A DNA stretch of 64,000 bases from positions 372,001-436,000 of the forward strand of contig PUFA01000106.1 in the NCBI GenBank assembly GCA_003508835.1. The letters are read 5' to 3'. Positions 47,600 to 59,639 of this stretch are shown piece after piece (the first letter of the stretch is position 1; every line of letters begins with the position of its first letter). This DNA comes from Eonycteris spelaea (Eukaryota > Chordata > Mammalia > Chiroptera > Pteropodidae). Under the pieces are notes generated by a model. It was given only the letters and a program-made list of their open reading frames with translations, was not told where the DNA came from and did no database searches. Position numbers and translations under genes: made by a program.

Positions 47600-48275
47600 A
47601 ACAGAATGTACACTTCTCGTTCCATTTGGTCATCACCTCCAATTCAGCATTGTAAAATCAGGCCCATTTTTATCCTCCTGTTCCTCTTCGTAGTAGTCTT
47701 CTTTGGAGTAAGGCATCACCCTATTTCCAGGTGACCTTGAACTCCTCTATCTGCTTTCTCCCAGGTCCCATGGCTTCTTCCATCACAGTGACTCCTAGCC
47801 AAGTTGGTCTCCTTCTATTCCTGGACATGCCACCTGAATCTAGGCTCTAGAATAGTTTCACTAGTCCTGCACATCATGCAAAACTAGTTTTACTAGACCA
47901 TGAAACTTATTTGCTCAAAATGCCATGTCTAATAATTTCCTATTGAATAAATTCTAAAGAATTTAACCTGATAGGCAATTCTTGCTATAAATTGTGCTCT
48001 AATAATGTCAGCCTCATCACCCCTTCCCTTTCGTCTTGTACTCTGTTGTGAACATCTAGAGCTTCCCCAGTTTCTGCGATTTAATTCACGCTCTTTGGTC
48101 TACCTGGAACTCTGTCTAGCTTCCCCTCTCCTCATCTAAATGTGGTCTATCCTCAAATCTCATCTACAATGCCAATAATTTTCAGATTATCCCAGCCAGA
48201 TAGAAACTCTCCCTTCCCCTCCACCCCAATTCTAAAATATTTATTTTTATCCTCCTTTTGGGACATTTGGCACAA
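47600..48275 (+). repeat. L2 LINE, ORF2 3' part and 3' untranslated region
   Basis: A long, ordered set of L2 landmarks on the plus strand: 'gtctccttctattcctggaca', 'aataaattctaaagaatttaacctgataggcaattc' (L2 'aaagtccaaactccttaacctggc'), 'ctcatctacaatgccaataa', 'ttatcccagccagatagaaactctccct'. All frames are broken. It is the longest L2 block in the window. Confidence 0.8.
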
Positions 48276-49399
48276 AACAGTCAAGAGATTTTTCTAAGGC
48301 TGTTTGTTGACTCAGTGGCAGAAAGCAGAAGTTAAGTCTCCCGAGTCTGTGCGGATCATTTACACTGAGTCACACCAATTTGCTCTTTTAATTACCTGAA
48401 CTTTTATGATCTGAATAAACACGGGCTTGGTTGCCTTGTGCCTTTGAGAGAAGTCAAATTCACATGGCACGGAAAACAAGACCCTCACAGCTATGGAGTT
48501 CCCGGTGGACCGCTGGAGCAGGCGTTGAACACGATGAGTTCCCAGGCGACCTCGCCTTCTCTCCCGTGAAGTCAAACTCATCAGTGCATAGATCAGCTCC
48601 ATCCCCAGTCTTTTCTGAGATCCTCAGAGGTAGAGATTTTTTTTTTTTTCAGAATTTTCTGAGATCAAATCATACAAAATTCTAACAAAACTCCTCCTAG
48701 AAATGCTTTTAGTCGGCACAGGTGATGGTATTTGATTTCATGCCCTCCTGGTCATGAATCGCTTGGCTCTACGCTGCTTGGGATGGAAGAAGCAGGATTT
48801 TTATCTGTGTCGCCCATCAGGATATGGATAAGTATGAAGCTCTGGCTGGGATAATTTGATACGGGGCTTTTGGCTTCTTCAAGCTGCCAGGCAGCAGCAT
48901 GGGGCGGTGGTGGCTACAGCATGCCCTGCACTCCATTGCTTGTCTCTGTGTGAGTTTTCATCACTTACACAGCGGTAGGCGCATGAATGACGGCCTCAAG
49001 GACTTCCGTGAGTGCTTACGCTCTGTTGAGGGGCAAACACTTCCCGGAAGGGAAAAATTCTACCTTCCGCTGGCAGAGTCAGAAGGAGTTAAAATTAACG
49101 TGTGCGTGCGTGTGTTCATACCAACATTCTATCATAGAAAGCTAATCAAGCTTTCTGTAACTGACTGAATTTATATACAGAGCTGCCACAGTGTTATGTT
49201 TTCAAGAATTATTTCAGACTCTACTATGAAAATCAGTGAGTTCAGAAATCGTATTTTTTTTATCAGCTTGTTAGATTCTATAAGTTTCAAAGGGTACCTG
49301 ACAAATGTCTTATTTTTTAATGCCACTTTCTGAAATCCTAGTTGACTTTCAATTTTTGAGGGTTTTTTTTTTTTTTGCTAGAAATTCAATAGTTTAGTA
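48276..49399. other. Unique DNA, moderate GC
   Basis: No gene recognised. 48,700-49,060 is relatively GC-rich and repeat-free; it could be regulatory. Frames of 80-89 codons here have no family features. Confidence 0.35.
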
Positions 49400-50110
49400 A
49401 CTTAATCATTGCTCTAGCTTGATATTTATTTTATCCTCCTTCCTTGAGATATGCAAATATCTCTCTCTTCGCTAATATCTTTTCTATATCCCCTAGTCTG
49501 AAACTGATGCAAAGAAGTCATTAAAATTGATAGCAATACTCACCACTCCAGTGAATAAATTATGCGTCCTGTTTCACGAAGGTCCCATATCTCCAGCCCT
49601 GACCTTATTTCTGTACTTGAAAAGATCCTGATTTATCTCCAACTCTTGTGTAACCTTACTTTCATTTTTCTACCCTTAATTTCTTATTTTTTTTTCCACT
49701 TTTAACTTCATTCAGTGATCTCAGCGCTTCTCTCTACCTCATGTTCTATCGTGTACATTTCCTTCTTTCTCGGCTTTGATTAGTTTTTCGATGCTTCTCC
49801 TTCTTCACATTGACTTTTTATTCTAAAACCAGATTTATTTCTAGGTGATATGTATAGCTCTTGAACATACTTTATCTCTCAGCATATTCTATTTCCTCTT
49901 TCTCAAAGTGCTTTAACTTTCCCCCTTTTTCATTTGGTTAGCATGTATGTCTCTACTTAAAATTTACTTTTCTATTAAAAATTATGCTTTTGCCTCTTTT
50001 GTATTCTTTTGGTTGCTCTCTTGGTCGAACTCAAAATTTGTACTCTGATTTCATTGTCACATTTTTTTTATCTGTAATAATATCTCCTGTTACTTAAACT
50101 ACTTTTGGAA
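49400..50110 (+). other. Pyrimidine-rich strand-biased block
   Basis: For about 700 bp the plus strand is dominated by C and T words (ctcc, ttcttt, tctctc) with few purine runs. No single repeat unit explains it. It may be a very decayed LINE whose sense strand is pyrimidine-rich, or a strand-asymmetric tract. Confidence 0.4.
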
Positions 50111-50324
50111 TTACAGAGGGGAAAAAAAACACATTTTCTTGGCCTTTGAAAAATCTAAGACACTATTGTAAGCAGAAAAGTGGTAAATGCAGGAAACACT
50201 GTGTTGGTGGAATCTTTGTTGAAACTTTCAGCTTTGAACTTCATACGTAGAAAGCCGTTAAATGCCGGGATAATAGAACCTGATCCATTGTGCCCCCTTT
50301 GTTTGGCTGTCTCTGTGGTTTATC

Positions 50325-50410
50325 AGTCCCCATAGAACATGGGGCTGGAGGGGGTCTTGAGAGGTCATTTAATCTATTGCTCTCTGGCCCGAAGGTTCCA
50401 AGGCCCTATG
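50325..50410 (-). repeat. MIR-type SINE fragment
   Basis: 'catagaacatggggctggagggggtcttgagaggtcatttaatcta' corresponds to the tail variant of MIR-like SINEs (tagaatc-tagagctggaagggacctt-gaggtcat). Confidence 0.55.
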
Positions 50411-52009
50411 CTCTACAAGATACCTTTTTGCTTTAGTTCTTACCAGTTTAAATGGTATTTGGAATTCTTGGTAAATATTTGGGAAAATCACAAATGTCAT
50501 AGGAAAGAAAGAACGTGTATAGACAGAAATTATAAAAATGTCACTTACTGAAAATTTGAACAGGAAGTAGTTAGAACAATCAAAGCATTTAAGAATTGGA
50601 AAGTGTAAGTCTCTGTCTCACTGTAGAATTTTTGGTACAAGCCAAGACAATATATTTTAGTGTTTCGGCCTCTCATTTTATAAGGATGAGTGTCCTCAGA
50701 ACTAGTGATTATATGGGCATTTATGTCATTTAGGCAGCAATGTGTCAAATGTACTGAGAATAATAAGCCTACTTTCTATACCATACTGCCATCCATTTCA
50801 GAAGTGATGACCTATTTTTTTTTTCTATTAGATTAATATTCTGAGAAGAGGCAGGAACAATATTGGAAGTTCTTGCAAGAATGTAAATACTGGGTCATTA
50901 TAGAGCCGACTAAACAATAGTAATTTTAGAATGAGTCACTTAGATACCAACAATACTTCTGACTCAATGTGTATGATTCATATCATTAAAATGCCATGAG
51001 TTCCCAAGCCAACTTTTCAAATGATATTTAGAGAGGTCGGGTGGGGATGGGTTGAATAGCATCTAATTGTTTTTATGGATGAAAAGCTGCCAAGTTCCGA
51101 TCTCTATGTATTACGAGTTCCAATTTTAGGGAGACTTAGTCAATCTTCAGTGATTCTTTAAGGCTACTGATCCACTGGAAAAAAAAATAACAAGAAAATA
51201 ATACTAGATCAAATAACAACCTTTCTTTTCAACCAAAATATCAAAGTAAGCCTCATATTATTTACTTTAAATACTTAGATAATTTAAACTCTATAGATAT
51301 TTTAAAGTCATTTATCACTTCAAGAGTTATTAAGAATTTTAGGAGTGTTAGGAAAATGATTTGGAATGGATGGACCTGCCTCAGTACAAATATCGTACAG
51401 AAAACTTACTGTGATAGATGTGTTTCCTTAGTGGCAGTCAAGTTACTGAAATTCAAGGGAATACCAATAAATAGCCAGTAGTTGAGAGTGATTAACAAAT
51501 AGCAACTGATGAAACACTGACGAGTACATTAAATCCTCATGCAGAGGCTATGTTAAACTATTTCAATACAGAAACAAATTTTAGGAATTCACTATGTTCA
51601 GTATCCATATTAGCATCCTTTTGGCTTTATGAATGTGTTAATACATTACTTTATCATGAGCATGTTCATAACAAAATGCTTTATTTATCACAGCAGAGTT
51701 TTGAATTAAGAAATAATCCAACCTACAAACAAAATAGGTGAAAAAGTCCATGTCTGAATAGTATCTATGTTCCACTAAAAACAAAACAAAAACAAAACAA
51801 AACAAAAAAAACTATCAACAGATCTCCCAAAAACATTTTCCAGCATTACGCTTATATAAACTAAGGTTAGCAACAAAGGTAATTGATATCTGGCATGGTG
51901 ACTAACATGTGCAGACTCTGGGTACCAAGTTTTTGGAGACCGTTGTTCGTAAACACGCTGACTTAGGGTCACCCAAAATAATACCGTTAGTTTTATTTCA
52001 TGACCAGTG
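50411..52009. other. Unique AT-rich DNA
   Basis: No gene or repeat family. An AAACA-rich simple tract lies at about 51,780-51,810. Confidence 0.4.
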
Positions 52010-52200
52010 GTTTAGATCAGGCCTTATCTCTTAGTCATTAAATAACTGTGGGAATCGCATTTAAATTCTCTGGTTTTGTTTGTTGTCTGGTCAGAAAATG
52101 ATATTTAACCTTGATGAATTGTCATGAGGATCAGCTGAAATAATGCTAATATATAAATGATGTAGAATAGTGGCTGGCCTATATTAGATGAACAATAAAT
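52010..52200 (+). repeat. MIR SINE
   Basis: Order on the plus strand: 'agtcattaaataactgtggga', 'aaattctctggttttgtttgttgtctg', 'tgtcatgaggatcagctgaaataatgctaatatata', 'gtggctggcctatattagatgaacaataaat'. Confidence 0.7.
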
Positions 52201-53302
52201 TCTCTCTCTTCACCACATTGTCATCATTTATGCCTTAATAATTGTAATTGCTTCCTTGCTAGGCAACATTTTCCATCCTTCAATAGCATTTACGTGCAAT
52301 TTTCAAATGAATATTTTCCAAATAACACACCGGTTGAATCATGTCCCTGGTCCAAATTGTCTTCTCATTAAATTCAATTTTAACAACTTAGCCCGGCTTT
52401 CATATTCCCCTAGGTTGTTTTAGACCTTACTTTGAAGGCCTAATGTTTTCACATGTTCCATATACAGTAATCGAATTGTATGTACTGCTTATTATCACAG
52501 AATACACTCAGCTATCATACGTTCTCAGCTATCTGTCTCTGTTTACGTTGCCTGCTCTAGAAAGGTGTGTAGAATCATGGGATCTGTGCTCGCATTTCTC
52601 TTTTTGTTCTCAATTTCCTGTTCTCTTCTTCACCAGTCTCAGTTTTCACCAGCAACCTGATGTGTTCTGTGCAGATTAAATAAAGAGCATGTATGAAAAC
52701 ACATACTATCTAGCACACATCAGTTAATATTGGGGTTTTCACTCATTTTCTGTGCCGTGAACCTTTTAAACACATATGGGCTGAAACTGATTAATTACTT
52801 GAATGCAAGGGAATGAAGAAAAATCTGTGATAATGTCTCCCTTCAGATACATGTCATTATTTATGTCATTTATGCTCTGAAATTGTGTCTTATTAATTAG
52901 AATCTTAAGGTGTTTTAGTTATAAGCATATATTAGATAGATTTGATGGATTATTAAACAACCACACATAACAAATATAATCTAAGAATACATAGAAGGTC
53001 CTATACTAAGAAATTATTACATGAGTCAGGGAGGTGTACCAAGTGAATATGGATGAGCTGAGGACAAAGCAATTCCTGAGGGAGGCAAGTAACAGGAGGA
53101 GGAAGGACTTGGCTGGATGAACATGAAGGCCAGGGGAATCAAGAATCAGAAGTAACTACAATGACCAAGGATTTTCTCTTTGTCCTCAGTCTGAACAAAG
53201 AGCTGAGACAATATGGGTGACAGTTTTCCACCTATAGAGGCCACCAGGTTGGGGATCAGAGACACGCTCTCTGCTATGACAGCTTGTGAGGATGGGGACC
53301 TT
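52201..53302. other. Unique DNA; right part may be a 3'-UTR-like flank
   Basis: No gene recognised. 53,010-53,302 is GC-richer and lies directly downstream (minus strand) of the coding-like segment described next, so it could be its 3' flank. Confidence 0.3.
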
Positions 53303-53628
53303 CTATTTTAGGTCTTGAGACTTATGCTGGGTACCCCTCTTCCGAACCTGTTTCTCAGCCATTTTTCCCAGAAGCATGACTGCTGTGGTCTCCAGCTGCT
53401 CGTAGATAGGCATTCGCATTTTGCAGAAGCCCCAGTCTGCCTTCCTCTTCTTCATTTCAGGAGTAACAAGCCTCTGGGCTCTAAGTAAAGTCGTCTGTTC
53501 AAAAGGAGATTACCTCTAGTTACTTTCTCTGCTCCCTGAATGATCTCATTGGAATTACTTTCGTTTAACTTCATTAGTTCTTCAGTGAGCATTTGATTTT
53601 GTTTCACTGCCAATGTTAAATAAAAAAC
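53303..53628 (-). pseudogene. Coding-like minus-strand segment, unidentified
   Basis: Two overlapping open frames look protein-like on the minus strand. The upstream frame (53628 down to 53452) encodes a charged, helix-prone stretch including TEELMKLNESNSNEIIQG. The downstream frame (53509 down to TAG at 53303) runs 68 codons and includes PEMKKRKADWGF and IYEQLETTAVMLLGKMAEKQ. A +1/-1 shift between about 53,500 and 53,515 would join them, as in a decayed retrocopy of a small coiled-coil protein. A pyrimidine tract and CAG just upstream (53607-53629) could instead be a splice acceptor. I do not recognise the family, and there is no poly(A) tail. It may be chance. Confidence 0.3.
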
Positions 53629-54792
53629 CTATAGTTTGGGTAGATCCAAATACATATATTTGTACCATAATGTGTTGCTTAGAGCTAATTTGTTATTAGC
53701 TAACAAGGCAATTCTTGACTGAAAAGAGAACTACGAAATGATTAACAAGAAACCATTTCAGTTTTTTCTTTCTTTTGTCTTGCTGAGAAAATGGACAGCA
53801 TGAGCCTTGCTTTGTATCAGGGCTGTACTGACAATTTTTTCCCCCACCTGTGAGCTCTGATACATACGTAACACACGCCACTAATCAAGAAGCACACCAC
53901 GCACAGAGATAAACCCAGTCCACAGGTGACAATCTCTGCCAAAATGCCGTGTGAGTCTTGATGCCCCAAATTTTGGCCTGAGTAACCAGAATAAAAGAAA
54001 GCTGTGATGCAGAGGGCGACCGAATGCAACCCTCTCCCATGCTAAGCGTCACGAGTGTAACGTCAGGATGAATAAGAAGAAATGAAAAGCCATTCATCGA
54101 AGCTGCCCCCACATGGGACAAATGATTCTTACGCGTGAGGTAGATTTAACTGTCCCCAAATGACAATCTCACTCTAGGACAGGAAATGAAAATAAAAGCA
54201 AGCAAGCAGCCAGTCCGAAACAGCCACCACCTTCTGGTTACAGCCACTTGAGAACGAGTAAAATATGTGGTACTGTCGGATCCACGCAATTATAAAAACA
54301 TCTGAATGGGAATACTCGAAAATGATCTTTAACTCCAGGGGGATGTTGGAATGACTTTTTTGAACGTATCTCATTCTTCTCAAGTTTCCTTTTTCCTGAT
54401 TCTCTAAGGTAAATTATGACTTTAAATGTTTCGTGCCAGAGTTTCTGTGTCGAATTTAAGGGTTATCATAATTTTATTTTGTATATGTTGAGAGGTTTTA
54501 ATAAATTGTGTCAACCAGAAAAACAGTGGGAATCATTGTTTCAGATGTGAAGTGACGGCCTGCAGGTCTAAGCTGTTAGTAATTGAAATTCCATTGAATT
54601 CTAAATTTCAGCACTTTTTTTTTTCTTTAGCTGTTCAGGCTTCAGATATATTTGCTAAATTACAGAATTTAATTCTTGATGCCCAAGTGTTATATGGCAG
54701 GTGAGGCCACGGTGTAAGTGGGCTGGGTTGTTGATTTGGAACCAAATAACTGAGCGTTTTCATCAGTCACGTTCGTCCGTTTTCCTTCTGCG
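53629..54792. other. Unique DNA with several minus-strand open frames
   Basis: Frames of 61-78 codons pile up on the minus strand (53696-54383), one of them hydrophobic at 53817-54029. None shows a family signature and they overlap in different frames. No repeat family was recognised. Confidence 0.3.
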
Positions 54793-55112
54793 TGTATCTT
54801 TGTCCATTAGGGCTGCTATAGCAAAATGCCAAGGTGGGGTAACTTACAACAACAGGAATTTATTTCCCACATTCCGAGGCTGGATGTTTGCGATCAGCAT
54901 GCCAGCAGGGTCTGGTGTGGGCTCTTCCAGGGTCATGGGCTTCTTATCGTCACATTTCAGAAGAGGCAAGAGAGATTCGTGGGCCTCCTCTATCAGGTCA
55001 CCAGTCTCATTCATGAAGGATCTGCCCTCATGACCAGTCACCTCCCAAAGTCTCCACCTCTAATAATGTCACATTGGTATGAGTTTTTCGGAACCCAAAC
55101 ATGTGAATCACA
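54793..55112 (-). repeat. MaLR (MLT1-type) solo LTR, diverged
   Basis: The plus strand is the reverse complement of an ERVL-MaLR LTR: 'gtccattagggctgctatagcaaaatgcc', a 'caggaatttatttcccaca' segment, 'ctgccctcatgaccagtcacctcccaaag' and 'taatgtcacattggtatgag'. No internal retroviral region follows, so it is a solo LTR. Plus-strand frames across it are shadows. Its right edge abuts a TG repeat. Confidence 0.75.
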
Positions 55113-55115
55113 GTC

Positions 55116-55145
55116 GTGTATGTGTGCGTGTGTGTGTGTGTGTGT
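55116..55145 (+). repeat. (TG)n microsatellite
   Basis: TG units with one CG and one TA interruption, ending in ten perfect TG units. Located at the end of the LTR. Confidence 0.92.
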
Positions 55146-55369
55146 AGTTTTAATTGGTACTGTCACTTAACCAGCTATGGTAGCACGAATTGGTCCTGGA
55201 GTCTCCCTTTCTGAACTTTTGAGTATTTATATATTAACAGTGAACATTCATATCACAGATTTGCTGTAAAAATCATAAGAGATGACGTGTTAGATCTTTG
55301 CAAATTCTAAAGTGATACATACATGAAATACTTTGCTATTTAGACAGCATTGTTGAAGAACATTGTACT
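55146..55369. other. Spacer, nothing recognised
   Basis: AT-rich sequence between the TG repeat and a MIR. Confidence 0.35.
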
Positions 55370-55475
55370 TGGGCTCCTGTGACTTAAATTCTAATTTCCG
55401 TTCTACCACTTACTTGCTTCATAGCCATAGTGAGTCAGTTAACCTCTCTGAGCCTCTATAAGGAGGGAACTAGTT
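55370..55475 (+). repeat. MIR SINE fragment
   Basis: 'gctcctgtgacttaaattctaatttccgttctaccacttacttg' followed by 'cagttaacctctctgagcctc', which are the MIR core words in order on the plus strand. Confidence 0.8.
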
Positions 55476-55884
55476 TTTGTGGTTCATGATCATTTCAAAG
55501 AAACATCTTTGTTTCATTTTTCCCTTCAAAAATTTGAGCCACTTGTTATAATAATAAAATAACTTGCCACTTATTGAACATAAAATTCTAGATTAATAAG
55601 ATTATCAAGAAGTCAAAATTGTAATTACTAAAGACCGAACATGATTAAGCTGTAGATCATACTATTATAAGTGTTTGACATATTGGTGTAGAGTTTAATC
55701 TCAATATCAATCTTCGTTCATAGTTCTTACATTCTAAGTTATTTTCCACTAGAGATGGATATGCTGATTCAATCATGACTCACTTTGACTCCCTGCAAAC
55801 AAGGACACAAATTTGAAATTTGTGACAAAATTTAGAGTTTTGATTTGCGTCAGAGAACAGAGTAGCTATAACTGGTAATAATAG
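55476..55884. other. Unique AT-rich DNA
   Basis: Nothing recognised. Confidence 0.35.
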
Positions 55885-56055
55885 TAGTAGTAGTTAATGC
55901 TTAAATGAGCCAATGCTGTATTTCAGATGGTCTTCTAATGGTTTATGAATACACGGTGTCATCTTCACAATATCCCTAAGAGATAAGCACTATTATTATT
56001 TTAAAGTTTACTGTTGGAGGAACTGAAGAACTGAGGGGTTTGGTTCACATAATGT
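55885..56055 (-). repeat. MIR SINE
   Basis: Reverse-complement MIR on the plus strand: 'gtagttaatgcttaaatgagcc', 'cacggtgtcatcttcacaatatccctaagagataagcactattattat', 'ggaggaactgaagaactga'. Confidence 0.75.
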
Positions 56056-56187
56056 ATCTTATTGGTTCATAACTAATATAGTAATAATAATACCTTAGCC
56101 TAGCTCTACATCAGGTGGATTTGCAAACATTCCACTGTAATCGAATGAGAACATTCAGTTTATTACATGCATTTCTCTATGTGATGG

Positions 56188-56531
56188 TGTCTCAGTCAGT
56201 TCAGGCTACTGTAACAAAATACCCTAAACTGGGTGGCTTATTTCTAACAATTCTGGAGACTGAGAAATCTAAGATCAAGTTGCCAGTCAATTTTATGTCT
56301 GGCGAGGACCCTCTTGCTGATTGCAGATGGCTGTCTCCATGCTGTATCCTCACGTGGTGGAAAAAGCCAGCTAGCTTTCTGGCCTCTTCTTACAAGGGCA
56401 CTAAGCCCATTGATGAGGGCTCCACCCTCATAACCTGTCTCCCGTAGACTGCCTCCAAATACTGTCACATGGGGGGAGGTCAGATGTCAGCATATGAATA
56501 TGGGACTGGGCACAACATTTAGTCCATGACA
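56188..56531 (-). repeat. MaLR (MLT1-type) solo LTR, near complete
   Basis: The plus strand starts TGTCTCAGTCAG and ends GTCCATGACA, the reverse complement of an MLT1-type LTR with TG...CA termini (344 bp, normal for the family is roughly 350-500). Internal landmarks include 'ctactgtaacaaaataccctaaactgggtgg', 'ttcttacaagggcactaa' and 'ctccaccctcataacc'. No convincing 5-bp target-site duplication remains. No internal viral region is adjacent. Confidence 0.9.
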
Positions 56532-56939
56532 GAGGATTTGAAGAAGACATATGTTTTCAAGTCACATATTTCAAAAAAAAAACATAGGCACAGAATTAAA
56601 TTAAAACAAATATACAGTACATATTATATTTAATAATGAACATTGCAAAGTTCTCGCAGGTCATTTTCTTAAGGATGAAATACCTTGTAAGGAGAAATCT
56701 CCTGATATTTGATTTCAAGAACTTTCCTCATGAAAATTTTATAGGCAATTTTCAGCTAGCCCAGACAAGTTCAGGAACTGAAATTTTGTGGCATCCTCTG
56801 GTGTAAGGTTCTTGTCTTGGGGACCTCGAGCTCAGCAGACACACAGGCAGCCTGCTGATTGAATGGACATATTTGAGAACCTCAGGGGACATTCTGATAC
56901 AATTGGACAACCACACTGCAGTTTTAAGGTAATCAGTGG
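56532..56939. other. Unique DNA, nothing recognised
   Basis: AT-rich; no gene or repeat family seen. Confidence 0.35.
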
Positions 56940-57960
56940 TTGGCCTCTTGCCAAATTTTTCCTAGTGACTTTTTCAAACCTTCTTCTTTCTACCAGCACC
57001 TGACCTGCAGCAGGTTCATTTATATCCTTCCTGAGAAAATTGAGGTGATTCGACACCTAATCCCATGAATTTCTGTCAATTCGAAATCTAAAAACCAGTG
57101 TACATTTTCTAGCGTTTGCTCTCAGGGTGCAAAGACCACTCACTCTACACTTTATTAAAGGTCTGGTTAGCAGCTTTTACCTGTGCTACGTCACGTTTTG
57201 GGACCCATTTCCCAAACCTAGCCACGGAGGTGGTTATTTCCATATTTTGCATACGAAGGAATTGAGATTAAGAGTAGCTAAGAATCAGGAGTAGAACTAG
57301 AATTGAAAACTAAGAGTCTCCTTGTGCCTTTCCTTCTGGCTGATGCTTACTAGTTCTTGTTGCCGATTTTTGCCTCTTTGCTGTTTCTGTCGTACAAGGC
57401 TTAGAGCATGGTCAGACCTTTGATACCACCACAAAAGTAAAGATGCTCCTTGCAACCCATTTCATTCTTCAAGCTATACCTTACGTTTTTACTTCCCTTA
57501 GCCATCGTCATTTTTGAAAGAGTTAGTTTATACTTTTTTCTGCCTGTAAGACGTGTTCGTCATCTGGCTTCAGCTCAAACCTCATACAAAACAGATCTGT
57601 GAAAAGTTGTACGTGAGCTTATCGTCAGACGTCGCGGTCTTTCTTTCGTAGCTCCCCCACCCCCACCCCATTACCTTCTTTGTAGCACTTGGGCTCACTG
57701 ATCGTGCACTGTGCACCTTTGAGTCGATCTCCTTTAGATTTGGAGGCATTTTAAGAGTGCAGACTGCTATGTCTGTGCCCGCCCTCTGCAGGGTCCTTCC
57801 AGTCTCTTTCAGAGCCATCCAGTCCCAGCGTGGAGATTCCCTGTGGCTCTGTCGCCTGCTGGGAGCTGTCCCCACTCCCCTCCCTATGCCAGCTAAGTCC
57901 TATTGAGACTTCAGGTCTCGGATTCAAAGTTTCTGCCTCAGGGTAGTAGCGTGTCCAGGC
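56940..57960 (+). repeat. L2 LINE ORF2 fragments interrupted by a MIR
   Basis: Plus-strand words in L2 order: 'cctgagaaaattgaggtgattcgacac' (56,960-57,060), 'tttttgaaagagttagtttatac' with 'catctggcttcagctc' (57,500-57,580), and 'gctaagtcctattgagacttcaggtctcgg' (57,890-57,930). A minus-strand MIR sits between the first and second block. Coding frames are destroyed. The middle part (57,590-57,880) is diverged and uncertain. Confidence 0.5.
57190..57345 (-). repeat. MIR SINE nested in L2
   Basis: Reverse-complement MIR: 'ggttatttccatattttgcatacgaaggaattgagatta', then 'taagaatcaggagtagaactagaattgaaaac'. It lies between two L2 blocks of the same orientation, so it inserted into the L2. Confidence 0.65.
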
Positions 57961-59639
57961 CAGGGATGTGGAATTTTAAACTTTAACTTGCAAGAGTTAA
58001 ATTATATAATTAATGTGAAATAATGATTGCATTTTCTATCTCATACATGATTTTTTTAAATGTCTTTTAAAAGTGTATGCAACCCTCTTAACAGCTTATA
58101 AGCGATTCCCAGAAAATTTCTGTGGAATGGAGCTAGTGATATTTCTTGCTGCTTTCTCCTTTCTATGCAAATTATGTTTAATATTCCATGTAAATATGAT
58201 AATACATATATATATATTTACATCAAACTTGAGAGGAAGTGAAACAACACAAGTAAAGGCTTAAACAAGATAGGTAGCTGTGGACAGAATCATCTGAACA
58301 GACTTCAACCATGCCGTCGCATCCAATAGTTTGAATTCTTATAAATTAAGAAAATGAGTGATGATTCTTTTAAAGATCTCTTGAGACAATTTAAAAATAT
58401 TATAGGTTATTATCTATTTATAAAAAAAAATCTGTAAAAGTTAAATTCCAGAAAATAAGTAAAATCGTTTATGGGAAAAGTCAAGGTAGCTATAATTAGA
58501 AGAGAGCCAAAAATATAGACATCTACTTTTAATAGCCATCATCTCTTATTCCTGCTTCAAGTGCATTGCATGTGCATTTTGATTTCACTGGGAAGGCCCC
58601 TTTGGCACACCCTTCCCAGCTGTCACAGAAAGGAACCACGAAAGCCTCTGTGGCGTGTGCAGCACGCTGTCCGAGTTTTCCATGGAGAGGGGAGGATTTC
58701 CTTGGATAGTCACTTTCCAAGTAGAGCACGCGTACAGTAATTAGTATCCTGACTACTCAGGAGAGGGTTGTGGACACAGCTGTTGTTTAAGGCGGCGGGC
58801 ACATCAATGGCGAGGTCCTAGGTATTGATTTGTGCAGTGACACCTTTCTAACTATGTCATCTGAGTGAAAGAAGCCTCAAATTAACCAATAATAACGTGT
58901 TAGAAGTTGTCGTAGCTGCCCTCTTGGTACTTGTTCTAGTAGAGTATAGATGCCCCTCCCCCATTCAGGCCAGCAGTGCAGCTCAAGGACTCTTGGTGAC
59001 ATTAAGTTGGCCAATAGGACAGTGTAAAGCCTGCAGTAATGCTGTATCCTTTTTATTGTGTGTGTGTGTTTATGTGCCATTTTGATATTGGTTTTCATGT
59101 GTAAATACATAATAATGTATGCATATCTGCAGAAATATGCCATATGTATATGCTATCATGATCTAAAAAATCCTTCATTAGAATAGCATATAACAGTAAA
59201 ACTGTCATGCATTATACATCTTTGAAAAATGAATTTCACTAATTTGACAAAACTAATTTCAAAGGCAAAAACTAAGTTACATATTCATCAGAATTAGATA
59301 AGGATAAACTTCTTGGCACGATTTATTGCTGTTTTTGTGGTTGTCCTTTCTGATTTGATTATATTTCCTATTTTAAATATGGGCCCTGGCTACATAGTTT
59401 ATGAAGAGATCACAAATAAATCTGGATTAAACGGTACTAATGTCTCTGGAGCCAGAGGCCACACCTGTTTCAAAGACAGTGCACAAAAAGATTAGAGTTA
59501 CATTTATTTTTATCTAAATTATTCCTTGATCCATTTTTTTTACATTAAATAGAGATGAGATTTTATATAATAGGTTTTATGAAAACAAAAGTAACTTTAG
59601 AAAGCAGCTCTCACTTTTTTAAAAGGAGACGCGCGTATC
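57961..59639. other. Unique DNA, nothing recognised
   Basis: No gene or repeat family. Short TA (58,204-58,217) and TG (59,058-59,071) runs. The block at 58,550-58,740 is moderately GC-rich. Confidence 0.35.

Noticed and set aside
54701..56447. 110-114 codon plus-strand frames
   Set aside because: They run antisense through the two MLT1-type LTRs and have no retroviral protein features.
54793..56531. Two MLT1-type LTRs as one provirus
   Set aside because: They differ too much in sequence and the sequence between them holds MIR elements, not a retroviral interior.
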